Source: Crassaminicella thermophila
GTDB taxonomy: Bacteria; Bacillota; Clostridia; Peptostreptococcales; Thermotaleaceae
Length of the DNA: 64,000 bases
Assembly (NCBI RefSeq): GCF_008152325.1
Contig: NZ_CP042243.1
Coordinates: 310,001-374,000 of the forward strand
Direction: 5' to 3'
The position numbers and the translations under genes are program-made. The notes under the pieces were generated by a model. That model was not told the DNA's origin, ran no database searches, and worked only from the letters and a program-made list of their open reading frames with translations. Below, in pieces: positions 36,986-47,540 of the stretch (position 1 is the stretch's first letter; every line of letters starts with the position of its first letter).

Positions 36986-37135
36986 TGTTGCAAATAAAAT
37001 TGAACATAAACCGTAGACAGTAGGTACCATTTAGGTTTAAAGTTGCCTACCGAGGTAATTATCTATAGATTCGAAAGAGTTTAGGAGCCTCTCTATGTCT
37101 ACGGTAGAGAGGTTCTGTTATTATAATAACAGAAC
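36986..37135 (+). ncRNA. Ribosomal protein L10 leader
   Basis: A structured leader in the place where L10(L12)4 autoregulates. The outer stem CCGTAGACA (37011-37019) / TGTCTACGG (37096-37104) encloses GTAGG (37020-37024) / CCTAC (37046-37050). An alternative 11-bp hairpin (37085-37095 with 37105-37115) would take TGTCTACGG into its loop and is terminator-like. A further 24-base perfect palindrome is at 37112-37135. Mutually exclusive folding suggests attenuation. Confidence 0.85.
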
Positions 37136-37177
37136 GGATTGAGCAATTTCAAAATTGCAGAGGAGGTGGACACCTAA

Positions 37178-37675
37178 ATGTCAAGCAACTTAGACGTGAA
37201 AAAACAGATTGTAGAAGAGATTAAAGAAAAATTTTCCAAAGCCCAATCAGCTGTAATCGTTGATTATAGAGGGTTAACTGTTGAAGAAGTAACAGAGTTA
37301 AGAAAGCAAATGAGAGAAGCTGGTGTAGAATATAAAATATATAAAAATACTTTAATGAGATTAGCTGTAAAAGACACTGATTTTGAATCTTTAACAGCAG
37401 ATTTAACAGGGCCAAATGCAGTTGCTTTTGGATATGAAGATCCTGTAACACCAGCAAGAATCTTAAATGATTTTGCAAAGGAGCACAAAGCTTTAGAATT
37501 AAAATCAGGTGTTGTTGAAGGACAATACTATGATATTGAAACAATCAAGCAAATCGCAGAAATACCTTCAAGAGAAGTATTACTTGCGAAGTTCCTTGGA
37601 AGCATTAAATCACCATTATCAAATCTTGCTTACTTACTTCAAGCAATTGCTGATAAAAATGGCGCAGAAGCGTAA
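37178..37675 (+). CDS. rplJ: 50S ribosomal protein L10
   Basis: 165 residues. Base of the L7/L12 stalk. N-terminal rRNA-binding domain ([45 protein letters not shown]) and C-terminal helix that holds L7/L12 dimers. RBS AGGAGGTGG, with ACACCT directly after it that could weakly pair with the RBS. Preceded by its leader RNA, followed 32 bases later by rplL. Confidence 0.97.
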   Translation: MSSNLDVKKQIVEEIKEKFSKAQSAVIVDYRGLTVEEVTELRKQMREAGVEYKIYKNTLMRLAVKDTDFESLTADLTGPNAVAFGYEDPVTPARILNDFAKEHKALELKSGVVEGQYYDIETIKQIAEIPSREVLLAKFLGSIKSPLSNLAYLLQAIADKNGAEA

Positions 37676-37707
37676 TAATTATTTAAAATTTTCGGAGGTG
37701 TAATAAA

Positions 37708-38070
37708 ATGACAAAAGAGCAAATTATTGAAGCTATAAAAGGTATGACAGTACTTGAATTAAACGAATTAGTAAAAGCATGTGAAGAAGAATTTGGTGTA
37801 TCAGCAGCAGCACCAGTTGCAGTTGCAGGAGCAGCAGGAGCAGCACCAGCAGCAGAAAAAACTGAATTTGATGTAGTTTTAGCTAGCGCTGGAAGCCAAA
37901 AAATTAAAGTAATCAAAGCTGTAAGAGAAATTACAGGACTTGGATTAAAAGAAGCAAAAGAAGTAGTTGATGGAGCTCCTAAAACATTAAAAGAAGGCGT
38001 ATCTAAAGAAGAAGCTGAAGAAATGAAAGCTAAATTAGAAGAAGTTGGAGCAACTGTAGAAGTTAAATAA
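37708..38070 (+). CDS. rplL: 50S ribosomal protein L7/L12
   Basis: 120 residues. Multi-copy stalk protein that recruits translation GTPases. N-terminal dimerisation domain ([31 protein letters not shown]), an Ala/Pro-rich flexible hinge (about residues 31-50), and C-terminal factor-binding domain ([39 protein letters not shown]). RBS CGGAGGTG. Ended by a strong terminator. Confidence 0.97.
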   Translation: MTKEQIIEAIKGMTVLELNELVKACEEEFGVSAAAPVAVAGAAGAAPAAEKTEFDVVLASAGSQKIKVIKAVREITGLGLKEAKEVVDGAPKTLKEGVSKEEAEEMKAKLEEVGATVEVK

Positions 38071-38082
38071 TTAAATAAAAAT

Positions 38083-38126
38083 AAAAAGGGACTCTGGAGA
38101 AATCCAGAGTACCTTTTTATTTTTTC
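38083..38126 (+). terminator. Terminator after rplL
   Basis: AAAAAGG-G-ACTCTGGA (38083-38098) pairs with TCCAGAGT-A-CCTTTTT (38103-38118), loop GAAA, then ATTTTTTCC. It separates the stalk genes from rpoBC. Confidence 0.85.
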
Positions 38127-38185
38127 CTTTATGCGAGTCAATTAAAAACATATGCAAAAATTATTATAACATAAAATTGAGGACT

Positions 38186-38214
38186 TGACAATAAATAGGG
38201 TTTATGATAGCATT
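38186..38214 (+). promoter_or_regulatory. Probable promoter of rpoB-rpoC
   Basis: TTGACA (38186-38191), 17-base spacer, TAGCAT (38209-38214) with an extended TGA just upstream. It closely mirrors the sequence in front of rpmG (TTGACA, 12 bases, TATGATAGC). The inferred leader to rpoB is nearly 500 bases. Confidence 0.55.
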
Positions 38215-38364
38215 ATATACTGCCATAGGAGGCGAAATTTAAGACTTTCTGTATAAAAAATATTATGAATGGCAATATTATGAATTATGAGAAGAATCAT
38301 ATGAACATCTTTAATTTCCAACTTTTTAATGGTCTATAGGAAGTTATAAATTGGTTGCATCTAT

Positions 38365-38400
38365 GGATAACTTTATATAGATGGATAACTTTATATAGAT
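38365..38400 (+). repeat. Perfect tandem repeat, 18 bp x 2
   Basis: GGATAACTTTATATAGAT occurs twice head to tail (38365-38382, 38383-38400), inside the rpoB leader. Confidence 0.95.
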
Positions 38401-38444
38401 TTTAAAAAAGTTGTTTATATAGAACAAGAATATTTGAACGAAAG

Positions 38445-38508
38445 ACCTCCTGTCACATGTAATAGAATAAAAAAAGTATGATAATGTGAAGTTTTGAGGT
38501 TTTTTTTA
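38445..38508 (+). terminator. Terminator-like hairpin in the rpoB leader
   Basis: ACCTC (38445-38449) and TCACAT (38453-38458) pair with ATGTGA (38484-38489) and GAGGT (38496-38500) around internal loops, followed by a T run to about 38507. No gene precedes it on this transcript, so it would act as an attenuator if functional. Confidence 0.45.
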
Positions 38509-38715
38509 TAATACATAGGAAATTATAAAATTAAAATAGTTTATAATTTCTGTTATGTATTTTAAGTAATAGAGATTTCTATGAATTTCGTTTTTGCTGT
38601 AAAATTTTAAGCAATGGAAATTTTATAGAAATTTCGTTAGTGTTATAAAACTTTAAAAAAGTCAACCTTTAAAATTTAAAAAGACTTTTTTATACTAGTA
38701 CAAGGGGTGAAAAAC

Positions 38716-41700
38716 ATGCCACATCCTATTCAGGTCGGAAAAAGAACCAGAATGAGTTATGCAACTATTGAAGAAGTTGTACAGATGCCAAATCTTATTG
38801 AAATTCAACGTGAATCTTATGCGTGGTTTTTGCGTGAGGGTTTACAAGAAGTATTTGAAGATATTTCCCCTATCCAAGATTATACAGGTAATCTAATTCT
38901 TGAATTTATTGGATATTCATTAGATGGGGAGCCTAAATACGATATAGAAGAGTGCAAGGAGAGAGATGTTACATATGCTGCACCGCTTAAAGTAAAGGTA
39001 AGGCTAATAAATAAGGAAACTGGAGAAGTAAAAGAACAAGAAGTATTTATGGGAGATTTCCCACTTATGACAGATAACGGTACCTTCATTATTAATGGAG
39101 CAGAAAGAGTTATCGTAACGCAGCTTGTAAGATCTCCAGGGCCATATTATGCAGTTCAGCTTGATAGAACAGGAAAAAAACTATTTTCTACTACAGTCAT
39201 ACCAAATCGTGGTGCATGGCTAGAGTATGAAACGGACTCAAATGATATAATATCTGTAAGAGTAGATAGAACAAGAAAACAGCCTATGACAGTATTACTT
39301 AGGGCTTTAGGATTTGGTACTGATGCAGAAATTATAAGCTTATTAGGAGAAGATGAGCGCCTAATGCATACGTTAGATAAAGATAGTACCAAATCACAAG
39401 AGGAAGGGCTTTTAGAAATATATAAAAAGCTTAGACCAGGTGAGCCACCTACAGTAGAAAGTGCAAAATCTCTTATTGATTCATTATTTTTTGATCCTAA
39501 GAGATATGATTTAGCAAAAGTAGGGCGTTATAAATATAATAAAAAGCTTGGTCTTGTAAACAGAATAACAGGTCATAAAGCAGCAGAAACAATCGTAAAC
39601 CCTTATACAGGTGAAGTTTACGTGGAAGAAGGTCAAAAAATAACTTTAGATATAGCAAAAACTATAGAAAATGCAGGAATTAAAATAGTACATGTTATTG
39701 GTGAAGATGAAAAAAATGTTAAAGTTATTGGAAATCATTTTGTAGATATTAAAAAACATATAGAATTTAACATAGATGATTTAAATATAGAAGAGAGAGT
39801 ACATTTCCCTGTACTAAAAGAAATATTAGATACTTATAAAGAAGAAAATGAAATACGAGAAGCGTTAAAAGAGAGAAAAAAAGATTTATCTCCAAAAAAT
39901 ATTATCATTGATGATATTATTGCTTCAGTAAGCTATATATTAAACCTTGCTCATGGTGTAGGAGAAGTAGATGATATTGACCACTTAGGCAATAGAAGAT
40001 TACGTTCAGTAGGAGAACTTCTACAAAATCAATTTAGAATAGGTCTATCAAGAATGGAAAGAGTTGTAAAAGAAAGAATGACTATTCAAGATATTGATGT
40101 AATTACACCGCAAGCTTTAATTAATATTCGGCCAGTAGCAGCTGCTATTAAAGAGTTTTTTGGAAGCAGCCAGTTGTCACAATTTATGGATCAAACGAAC
40201 CCTCTTGCAGAACTTACGCACAAGAGAAGATTATCTGCATTAGGACCAGGAGGACTTTCTCGTGAAAGAGCAGGGTTTGAGGTTCGTGACGTTCACCATT
40301 CTCACTATGGACGTATGTGTCCAATAGAAACACCAGAGGGTCCTAACATCGGATTGATTGGTTCGTTAACTACTTACGGTAGGATAAATGAATATGGATT
40401 TATTGAAGCTCCTTATAGAAAGGTAGACAAGGAAAGAGGCGTTGTAACAGAGGAGATTCATTACCTAACAGCAGATGAGGAAGATCCGTTAATTATTGCT
40501 CAAGCCAATGAGCCATTAGACGAAGAAGGAAGATTTGTTAATCGTAGGGTTACTGCTAGATGCAAAAATGGAGATATTGATGTTGTTCCAAGAGAAGAAG
40601 TAGATTATATGGACGTAACGCCAAAACAAATGGTTTCTGTTGCAACTGCAATGATTCCATTCTTAGAAAATGATGATGCAAACCGTGCACTTATGGGATC
40701 GAACATGCAACGTCAAGCTGTGCCTCTTGTAAAAACAGATGCACCAATTATCGGAACAGGTATGGAGTATATAGCTGCAAGAGATTCTGGAGTAGTAGTT
40801 TTGGCAAAAAATTCAGGAATTATTGAAAGAGTTTCAGCTGATGAAATTGTTATAAGAAGAGATTCAGACGGTGGATGTGATCGATACAAACTACTTAAAT
40901 TTAAGCGTTCGAATCAAGGAACATGTATCAATCAAAGGCCAATTGTCAATAAAGGTGAACATGTAGAAAAAGGTGATGCAATAGCAGATGGACCTTCTAC
41001 AGATCATGGGGAAATTGCACTAGGAAGAAACTTGCTTATAGGATTTATGACATGGGAAGGATATAATTATGAGGATGCTATTCTTCTAAATGAAAGATTG
41101 GTTATGGAAGATGCTTTATCGTCCATTCATATAGAAGAATATGAATCTGAAGCTAGAGATACAAAGCTAGGACCAGAAGAAATTACAAGAGATATTCCAA
41201 ACGTAGGGGAAGAAGCCCTAAAAGATTTAGATGAGAGAGGAATCATCAGAATCGGAGCAGAAGTTAAGTCAGGAGATATATTAGTAGGAAAAGTTACTCC
41301 AAAAGGAGAAACAGAGCTTACGGCAGAAGAAAGATTGCTTCGTGCAATCTTTGGAGAAAAGGCAAGAGAGGTTAGAGATACATCATTAAGGGTTCCTCAT
41401 GGAGAAAGTGGAATAATTGTAGACGTAAAAGTATTTACAAGAGAAAATGGAGATGAACTACCACCAGGAGTAAATGTACTTGTAAGATGTTATATAGCTA
41501 AAAAGAGAAAAATCATGGTGGGAGATAAAATGGCAGGACGTCATGGTAATAAAGGGGTTATATCAAGAGTATTACCTGAAGAAGATATGCCATTCTTAGA
41601 AGATGGAACACCACTACAAGTTGTCTTAAATCCTCTTGGAGTACCGTCTCGTATGAACATTGGGCAGGTGCTAGAAGTACATCTTGGTATGGCAGCAAAG

Positions 41701-42435
41701 AAACTAGGCTGGCATGTAGCAACTCCTGTATTTGATGGAGCTAGAGAGGAAGATATAAGAGAAGCGTTAAAACAAGCAGGATATCCAGAGGATGGAAAGC
41801 TTCAACTTTATGATGGAAGGACAGGAATGCCTTTTGATAATAGAGTTACAGTAGGATACATGTATATGTTAAAGCTTCATCACTTAGTAGATGATAAGAT
41901 TCATGCACGTAGTACAGGACCATATTCATTAGTTACTCAACAGCCTTTAGGTGGTAAAGCACAGTTTGGTGGTCAAAGATTTGGAGAAATGGAAGTTTGG
42001 GCACTAGAAGCTTATGGAGCTGCACATACATTACAAGAAATATTAACTGTTAAGTCTGATGATGTTATCGGACGTGTAAAAGCTTATGAATCAATTGTAA
42101 AGGGTGAAAATATCCCAGAGCCAGGGGTACCTGAATCATTTAAAGTATTAATTAAGGAATTACAAAGTTTAGCTTTAGATGTAAAGGTGCTTACAGCAGA
42201 AGATACAGAAATTGAAATTAAAGAATCAGTAGATGATGATACTAATGAATTAGATGTTATTTTAGAAGTTGAAGGATATCAAACACCTGAAGAAAATAAT
42301 GAAAATGAAGAAGAGAAAAATAATGAAGAACAAGAAAATACAGATGATTTAGATCAGATTGATGAATCAGTTTTTGATTATGAAAATGAAGAGAATTATT
42401 CTAAAATTGATGATTATAATGATTATAAATTTTAA
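38716..42435 (+). CDS. rpoB: DNA-directed RNA polymerase subunit beta
   Basis: 1239 residues from ATG 38716 (RBS AGGGGTGA); the GTG at 38707 overlaps the RBS. Recognisable regions: the rifampicin pocket ([34 protein letters not shown]), [17 protein letters not shown], the catalytic-centre [21 protein letters not shown] and [13 protein letters not shown], and the C-terminal clamp segment [27 protein letters not shown]. In the rifampicin cluster the His, Ser, Asp and Arg residues all look wild-type. The last about 60 residues form an acidic, Asn/Glu-rich tail beyond the conserved core. Followed by rpoC after 46 bases. Confidence 0.98.
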   Translation: MPHPIQVGKRTRMSYATIEEVVQMPNLIEIQRESYAWFLREGLQEVFEDISPIQDYTGNLILEFIGYSLDGEPKYDIEECKERDVTYAAPLKVKVRLINKETGEVKEQEVFMGDFPLMTDNGTFIINGAERVIVTQLVRSPGPYYAVQLDRTGKKLFSTTVIPNRGAWLEYETDSNDIISVRVDRTRKQPMTVLLRALGFGTDAEIISLLGEDERLMHTLDKDSTKSQEEGLLEIYKKLRPGEPPTVESAKSLIDSLFFDPKRYDLAKVGRYKYNKKLGLVNRITGHKAAETIVNPYTGEVYVEEGQKITLDIAKTIENAGIKIVHVIGEDEKNVKVIGNHFVDIKKHIEFNIDDLNIEERVHFPVLKEILDTYKEENEIREALKERKKDLSPKNIIIDDIIASVSYILNLAHGVGEVDDIDHLGNRRLRSVGELLQNQFRIGLSRMERVVKERMTIQDIDVITPQALINIRPVAAAIKEFFGSSQLSQFMDQTNPLAELTHKRRLSALGPGGLSRERAGFEVRDVHHSHYGRMCPIETPEGPNIGLIGSLTTYGRINEYGFIEAPYRKVDKERGVVTEEIHYLTADEEDPLIIAQANEPLDEEGRFVNRRVTARCKNGDIDVVPREEVDYMDVTPKQMVSVATAMIPFLENDDANRALMGSNMQRQAVPLVKTDAPIIGTGMEYIAARDSGVVVLAKNSGIIERVSADEIVIRRDSDGGCDRYKLLKFKRSNQGTCINQRPIVNKGEHVEKGDAIADGPSTDHGEIALGRNLLIGFMTWEGYNYEDAILLNERLVMEDALSSIHIEEYESEARDTKLGPEEITRDIPNVGEEALKDLDERGIIRIGAEVKSGDILVGKVTPKGETELTAEERLLRAIFGEKAREVRDTSLRVPHGESGIIVDVKVFTRENGDELPPGVNVLVRCYIAKKRKIMVGDKMAGRHGNKGVISRVLPEEDMPFLEDGTPLQVVLNPLGVPSRMNIGQVLEVHLGMAAKKLGWHVATPVFDGAREEDIREALKQAGYPEDGKLQLYDGRTGMPFDNRVTVGYMYMLKLHHLVDDKIHARSTGPYSLVTQQPLGGKAQFGGQRFGEMEVWALEAYGAAHTLQEILTVKSDDVIGRVKAYESIVKGENIPEPGVPESFKVLIKELQSLALDVKVLTAEDTEIEIKESVDDDTNELDVILEVEGYQTPEENNENEEEKNNEEQENTDDLDQIDESVFDYENEENYSKIDDYNDYKF

Positions 42436-42481
42436 ATAAAATCTTAAGCTATATAAGCCATAATGAAGGGAGAGAAACTCC

Positions 42482-45400
42482 TTGTTTGAATTAAATAATT
42501 TTGAGTCAATAAAAATTGGTCTTGCTTCGCCAGAAAAAATTAGAAGCTGGTCAAAAGGAGAAGTTAAAAAACCAGAAACAATTAATTACCGTACATTAAA
42601 ACCAGAAAAGGAAGGACTATTCTGTGAAAAAATATTCGGTCCTACAAAAGACTGGGAATGTCATTGTGGAAAATATAAAAGAGTAAGATACAAAGGAATT
42701 ATTTGTGACAGATGTGGTGTTGAAGTTACAAAGTCAAAAGTAAGACGCGAGAGAATGGGGCATATAGAGCTTGCTGCCCCTGTATCTCATATTTGGTATT
42801 TCAAAGGAATACCAAGTAGAATGGGACTATTATTAGATATGTCTCCTCGTTCCTTAGAAAAGGTACTGTATTTTGCTTCATATATTGTAACTGATCCTGG
42901 AGAAACTTCATTAAGTTATAAACAATTATTAAATGAAAACGAATATAGGGAATACAGAGAAAAATTTGGAAAAGCCTTTAAAGCTGCTATGGGTGCAGAA
43001 GCTATTAAAGACATTTTAAGCAAAATAGATTTAGAAAAGTTAACTAAGGAATTAAGATTAAAGCTTAGAGATAGCTCTGGGCAAAAGAGAATTAGAGCTA
43101 TTAGAAGACTTGAAGTAGTAGAAGCATTTAGAAAATCTGGGAATAAGCCTGAATGGATGATTCTTGATGCAGTACCTGTAATTCCTCCAGATTTAAGACC
43201 AATGGTCCAATTAGATGGAGGTAGATTTGCTACTTCTGACTTAAATGACTTATATAGAAGAGTAATCAATAGAAATAATAGATTAAAAAGATTACTAGAT
43301 TTAGGGGCTCCAGACATTATCGTTAGAAATGAAAAAAGAATGCTTCAAGAAGCAGTAGATGCATTAATTGACAATGGAAGAAGAGGTAGACCTGTAACAG
43401 GACCAGGAAACAGACCATTAAAATCACTATCAGATATGTTAAAAGGAAAACAAGGTAGATTTAGACAAAACCTACTTGGAAAACGTGTTGACTATTCAGG
43501 TCGTTCTGTTATTGTAGTAGGACCAGAACTAAAATTTTACCAATGTGGTCTGCCAAAAAAAATGGCATTAGAATTATTCAAGCCATTTATCATGAAGCGT
43601 CTTGTAAACGATGGATATGCACATAACATAAAGAGTGCTAAGAGAATGGTAGAGAGAGTGAGATCAGAGGTATGGGATGTATTAGCAGAAGTAATTAAAG
43701 AGCATCCAGTACTACTAAATCGTGCTCCTACACTTCATAGATTAGGAATTCAAGCGTTTGAGCCGATTTTGGTAGAAGGAAAGGCAATTAAGCTTCATCC
43801 TCTTGTTTGTACAGCATATAATGCTGACTTTGATGGAGACCAAATGGCTGTACACGTACCTCTTTCTGTAGAAGCACAAGCTGAAGCAAGATTTTTAATG
43901 CTTTCTACTAATAATATACTAGCACCAAAAGATGGATCTCCTATTACAACACCTACTCAGGATATGGTTCTTGGAAGTTATTACTTAACTATCGATATTG
44001 AAGGAGAACCAGGTGAAGGTATGATCTTCAAAGATATTGAAGAGATGTTAATGGCATACCAAAATGGTGTAGTGGGACTACATGCAAAAGTTAAGGTTAG
44101 AAGAAAATTAAGTGAAGATGATCCTGGTAAGCTTGTTGAGAGTACTGTAGGTAGATTTATCTTCAATGAGAAAATCCCACAAAACTTAGGATTTGTTGAT
44201 AGAGAAAAAGATCCGTACTCTTTAGAAATTGATTTTCTTTGTGATAAGAAAAAGCTAGGAAAAATAATTGATAAATGTTTTAGAAAGTTTGGAAATACTA
44301 CTACAGCAATTATGTTAGACCATATCAAACAAATGGGATTCCATTATTCTACAATTGGAGCTATTACCATTAGTGTATCTGATATGGAAATACCAAAAGA
44401 AAAAGAAAGATTGCTTTCAGAAGCAGATGAGATTGTAGATAAATATGAGAAAGCTTATAGAAGAGGCTTGATCTCTGATGAAGAAAGGTATGAAAGAGTA
44501 ATCAGAACATGGTCAGAGACTACTGAAAAAGTAACAGATGCCCTTATGGCAAACTTAGGCCGTCTAAATAATGTGTTTATAATGGCGCATTCAGGAGCGA
44601 GAGGAAGTAAAAACCAAATACGTCAGCTTGGTGGTATGAGGGGACTTATGGCCAATGCATCAGGACATACAGTAGAACTTCCTATAAAAGCGAACTTCCG
44701 TGAAGGATTATCTGTTCTTGAATATTTTATATCTACTCACGGGGCAAGAAAAGGTCTTGCAGATACAGCTCTTAGAACGGCAGACTCTGGTTACTTAACA
44801 AGAAGATTAGTTGATGTCAGTCAAGATGTAATTATAAGAGAAGAAGACTGTGGTACAGATACAGGTGTTTACGTAGAAGCCTTTAAAGATGGAAATGAAT
44901 TAATAGAAACATTATACGATAGACTTGTTGGAAGATATGCCTTTGAAGATGTAGTACATCCTCAAACAGGAGAGGTTTTGGTTGAGGCAGATAGAGAAAT
45001 TTCAGAAGAAGATGCAGATAGAATCGTTAAAGCAGGCATTGAGAGAGTAAAAATAAGAACAGTTCTACACTGTAAAACAAGACATGGTGTATGTGCTCGT
45101 TGCTATGGAAGAAACTTAGCAACAGGAGAAGCTGTGAATGTAGGAGAAGCTGTTGGAATTATTGCTGCTCAATCTATCGGAGAACCAGGAACACAGCTTA
45201 CGATGCGTACATTCCACACTGGTGGGGTTGCAGGAAATGACATTACACAAGGTTTACCTAGGGTTGAAGAGTTGTTTGAGGCTAGAAAGCCAAAAGGGCT
45301 TGCAATAATCACAGAAATTTCAGGTATAGTATCAATAAATGAAACTAAAAAGAATAAAGAAGTAATCGTAACAGGTGATGATGGAGAGCAAAGAACATAC

Positions 45401-45973
45401 TCAATACCTTATGGATCAAGAATAAAGGTTAAAGAAGCACAAAGAATAGAAGCTGGAGATGAGATAACAGAAGGTTCTGTAAATCCTCACGATATCTTAA
45501 AAATTAAAGGTGTCGCTGGTGTTCAAGAATATCTTGTAAAAGAAGTACAAAGGGTTTACAAATTACAAGGTGTTGATATTAATGATAAGCATATTGAAGT
45601 TATTGTAAGACAGATGGTTTCAAAAGTAAAAATAGAAGATGCTGGAGATACAGAGCTTCTTCCAGGTGGATTAGTTAATATTCACGAATTTGAAGAAGTT
45701 AATAGACAGGTGGAAGAAGAAGGATTGACGCCAGCAACAGGACGAAGAGTACTTTTAGGAATTACAAAAGCATCTCTTGCTACAGAGTCATTCTTATCAG
45801 CAGCATCTTTCCAAGAAACAACAAGAGTGCTTACAGAAGCAGCAATCAAAGGGAAAGAAGATAATTTAATAGGATTAAAAGAAAACGTAATTATCGGTAA
45901 GTTGATTCCTGCTGGAACAGGAATGAAGAGATACAAAAATATTGCGATTGCACATGCAGATAGTGAATTGTAG
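42482..45973 (+). CDS. rpoC: DNA-directed RNA polymerase subunit beta'
   Basis: 1163 residues, TTG start at 42482 after GGGAGAGA. N-terminal zinc ribbon ([23 protein letters not shown]), the catalytic [16 protein letters not shown] with the three Mg-binding Asp, the trigger loop, and a second zinc site ([13 protein letters not shown]). Complete. Forms core polymerase with rpoB here; rpoA is beyond the right edge of the window in this gene order. Confidence 0.98.
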   Translation: MFELNNFESIKIGLASPEKIRSWSKGEVKKPETINYRTLKPEKEGLFCEKIFGPTKDWECHCGKYKRVRYKGIICDRCGVEVTKSKVRRERMGHIELAAPVSHIWYFKGIPSRMGLLLDMSPRSLEKVLYFASYIVTDPGETSLSYKQLLNENEYREYREKFGKAFKAAMGAEAIKDILSKIDLEKLTKELRLKLRDSSGQKRIRAIRRLEVVEAFRKSGNKPEWMILDAVPVIPPDLRPMVQLDGGRFATSDLNDLYRRVINRNNRLKRLLDLGAPDIIVRNEKRMLQEAVDALIDNGRRGRPVTGPGNRPLKSLSDMLKGKQGRFRQNLLGKRVDYSGRSVIVVGPELKFYQCGLPKKMALELFKPFIMKRLVNDGYAHNIKSAKRMVERVRSEVWDVLAEVIKEHPVLLNRAPTLHRLGIQAFEPILVEGKAIKLHPLVCTAYNADFDGDQMAVHVPLSVEAQAEARFLMLSTNNILAPKDGSPITTPTQDMVLGSYYLTIDIEGEPGEGMIFKDIEEMLMAYQNGVVGLHAKVKVRRKLSEDDPGKLVESTVGRFIFNEKIPQNLGFVDREKDPYSLEIDFLCDKKKLGKIIDKCFRKFGNTTTAIMLDHIKQMGFHYSTIGAITISVSDMEIPKEKERLLSEADEIVDKYEKAYRRGLISDEERYERVIRTWSETTEKVTDALMANLGRLNNVFIMAHSGARGSKNQIRQLGGMRGLMANASGHTVELPIKANFREGLSVLEYFISTHGARKGLADTALRTADSGYLTRRLVDVSQDVIIREEDCGTDTGVYVEAFKDGNELIETLYDRLVGRYAFEDVVHPQTGEVLVEADREISEEDADRIVKAGIERVKIRTVLHCKTRHGVCARCYGRNLATGEAVNVGEAVGIIAAQSIGEPGTQLTMRTFHTGGVAGNDITQGLPRVEELFEARKPKGLAIITEISGIVSINETKKNKEVIVTGDDGEQRTYSIPYGSRIKVKEAQRIEAGDEITEGSVNPHDILKIKGVAGVQEYLVKEVQRVYKLQGVDINDKHIEVIVRQMVSKVKIEDAGDTELLPGGLVNIHEFEEVNRQVEEEGLTPATGRRVLLGITKASLATESFLSAASFQETTRVLTEAAIKGKEDNLIGLKENVIIGKLIPAGTGMKRYKNIAIAHADSEL

Positions 45974-45990
45974 TAACCATAAATTATCAG

Positions 45991-46019
45991 TTGACAGCAT
46001 ATAAACTTAGTGTTAGAAT
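45991..46019 (+). promoter_or_regulatory. Promoter of the str operon
   Basis: TTGACA (45991-45996), 17-base spacer, TAGAAT (46014-46019), about 100 bases upstream of the L7Ae-like gene. Confidence 0.75.
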
Positions 46020-46064
46020 GATATAGTGTGTAAATTAAGAGATAGTTGACTTTTTAAATACCAA

Positions 46065-46094
46065 GAAAGATTATGTGAATTCACATAATCTTTC
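46065..46094 (+). repeat. 30-base perfect palindrome in the str leader
   Basis: A completely self-complementary sequence with left arm GAAAGATTATGTGAA (46065-46079) and right arm TTCACATAATCTTTC (46080-46094), lying between the str promoter and the L7Ae-like start. No T run follows, so it is not a plain terminator. It could be a protein binding site in DNA or an RNA hairpin. Confidence 0.8.
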
Positions 46095-46120
46095 AGGTGT
46101 TTAATAAAGGAGGATACTAT

Positions 46121-46366
46121 ATGCTTGAACAATTAAAAAATCAAAAAAAATTAGTTGTTGGTACAAAGCAAGCTTTAAGAGCAGTGAAAGAAGATAGAGT
46201 TCAAACTCTGTTTATTGCTAAGGATGCAGAAAAGTATGTAACAAGAAATGTTGAAGAGGAAGCAAAAGCAAGAAATGTTCAAATTGTTTATGCAGAATCA
46301 ATGAAAAAACTTGGAAAAGCTTGTGGAATCAATATAGGTGCTGCTACAGCAGCAATATTAAAGTAA
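46121..46366 (+). CDS. rplGB: Ribosomal L7Ae family K-turn-binding protein (YbxF type)
   Basis: 81 residues. L7Ae/YbxF proteins bind kink-turn RNA. The segment VVGTKQALRAVKEDRVQTLFIAKDAEKYV contains the conserved GxxQxxRA pattern, followed by CGINIGAATAAILK. RBS GGAGGAT precedes ATG 46121; the longer frame from 46097 is rejected. First gene of the str operon, as ybxF is in Bacillus. K-turns occur in T-box Stem I, so it could act on such leaders, but this is inference. Confidence 0.92.
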   Translation: MLEQLKNQKKLVVGTKQALRAVKEDRVQTLFIAKDAEKYVTRNVEEEAKARNVQIVYAESMKKLGKACGINIGAATAAILK

Positions 46367-46438
46367 TTATGTGATAGTCATAGGTTTTTATCCTATGTAA
46401 ATATAATTTGCTTTAAAATTTGGAAGGAGGTGTACAGG

Positions 46439-46858
46439 ATGCCTACAATTAATCAATTAGTGCGCAAATCAAGAGAGAAAGTTGAATACAAATCAACTGC
46501 TCCAGCACTTCAAAAAGGTTTCAACTCTTTGCACAGAAAAAGTACTAATGTTAGTTCACCTCAAAAAAGAGGAGTTTGTACATCTGTAAAGACTGTAACT
46601 CCTAAGAAACCAAACTCAGCGTTAAGAAAAGTTGCCAGAGTAAGATTGACAAATGGTATTGAAGTAACTGCTTATATACCAGGAATTGGACACAATCTTC
46701 AAGAGCACAGCGTTGTGTTAATCAGAGGTGGAAGGGTAAAAGACTTACCAGGGGTTAGATACCATATTGTAAGAGGAACCCTTGATACTGCAGGAGTTCA
46801 AAACAGAAATCAAGCAAGATCTAAGTACGGTGCAAAGAAACCTAAAGAAAAGAAATAA
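46439..46858 (+). CDS. rpsL: 30S ribosomal protein S12
   Basis: 139 residues, the longer Firmicute form with an insert near residues 30-45. Controls decoding accuracy. The streptomycin-related loops [11 protein letters not shown] (the Lys equivalent to E. coli Lys43 is residue 57) and [12 protein letters not shown] are wild-type in form. RBS GGAAGGAGGTG, ATG 46439. Followed by an unusually structured 128-base gap before rpsG. Confidence 0.98.
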   Translation: MPTINQLVRKSREKVEYKSTAPALQKGFNSLHRKSTNVSSPQKRGVCTSVKTVTPKKPNSALRKVARVRLTNGIEVTAYIPGIGHNLQEHSVVLIRGGRVKDLPGVRYHIVRGTLDTAGVQNRNQARSKYGAKKPKEKK

Positions 46859-46863
46859 TTGAT

Positions 46864-46926
46864 CGTCGAGCGAAAATGCGCCCATCTGAGGGGGGCTTAA
46901 TATATATTGCATTTTAGCGCACGACG
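46864..46926 (+). ncRNA. Structured intercistronic RNA between rpsL and rpsG
   Basis: A long stem CGTCG-A-GCG-AAAATGC (46864-46879) / GCATTTT-AG-CGC-A-CGACG (46909-46926) with an AG bulge and an A.A mismatch encloses a GC-rich inner part (GCCC...GGGC). The stretch is far richer in G and C than its surroundings. In E. coli the corresponding rpsL-rpsG gap is the S7 repressor site, so S7 autoregulation is a reasonable guess here, though the sequence is not similar enough for me to claim homology. Confidence 0.6.
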
Positions 46927-46956
46927 GCAATCTTAGGGGTTGTCGAGTACCGATGA

Positions 46957-47457
<501 letters not shown>

Positions 47458-47472
47458 TAATTTTTTTATTGT

Positions 47473-47502
47473 AATATTGTCGCCAATATTGGGGACAATA
47501 TT
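47473..47502 (+). repeat. Nested palindromes between rpsG and fusA
   Basis: Outer arms AATATTGTC (47473-47481) and GACAATATT (47494-47502) enclose the palindrome CCAATATTGG (47483-47492). The RNA would form one long interrupted hairpin. The tail is TTCTGTAG, too weak for a standard terminator. Possible site for partial termination, processing, or expression adjustment of fusA against rpsG. Confidence 0.65.
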
Positions 47503-47540
47503 TTCTGTAGCAATACCGACACCGGAAAGGAGGAGAAATT

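Larger units (their letters stand above)
38215..38715 (+). promoter_or_regulatory. Long A+T-rich rpoB leader with several hairpins
   Basis: No coding potential is seen. Contents in order: tandem 18-base repeat (38365-38400); imperfect terminator-like hairpin ACCTC...TCACAT / ATGTGA...GAGGT followed by eight T (38445-38508); large inverted repeat ATACATA + GAAATTATAAA / TTTATAATTTC + TATGTAT (38511-38560); AAAAAGTC / GACTTTTT hairpin (38656-38691) ending close to the rpoB RBS. A leader with terminator-like elements suggests attenuation, but degenerate spacer DNA is possible. Confidence 0.5.
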
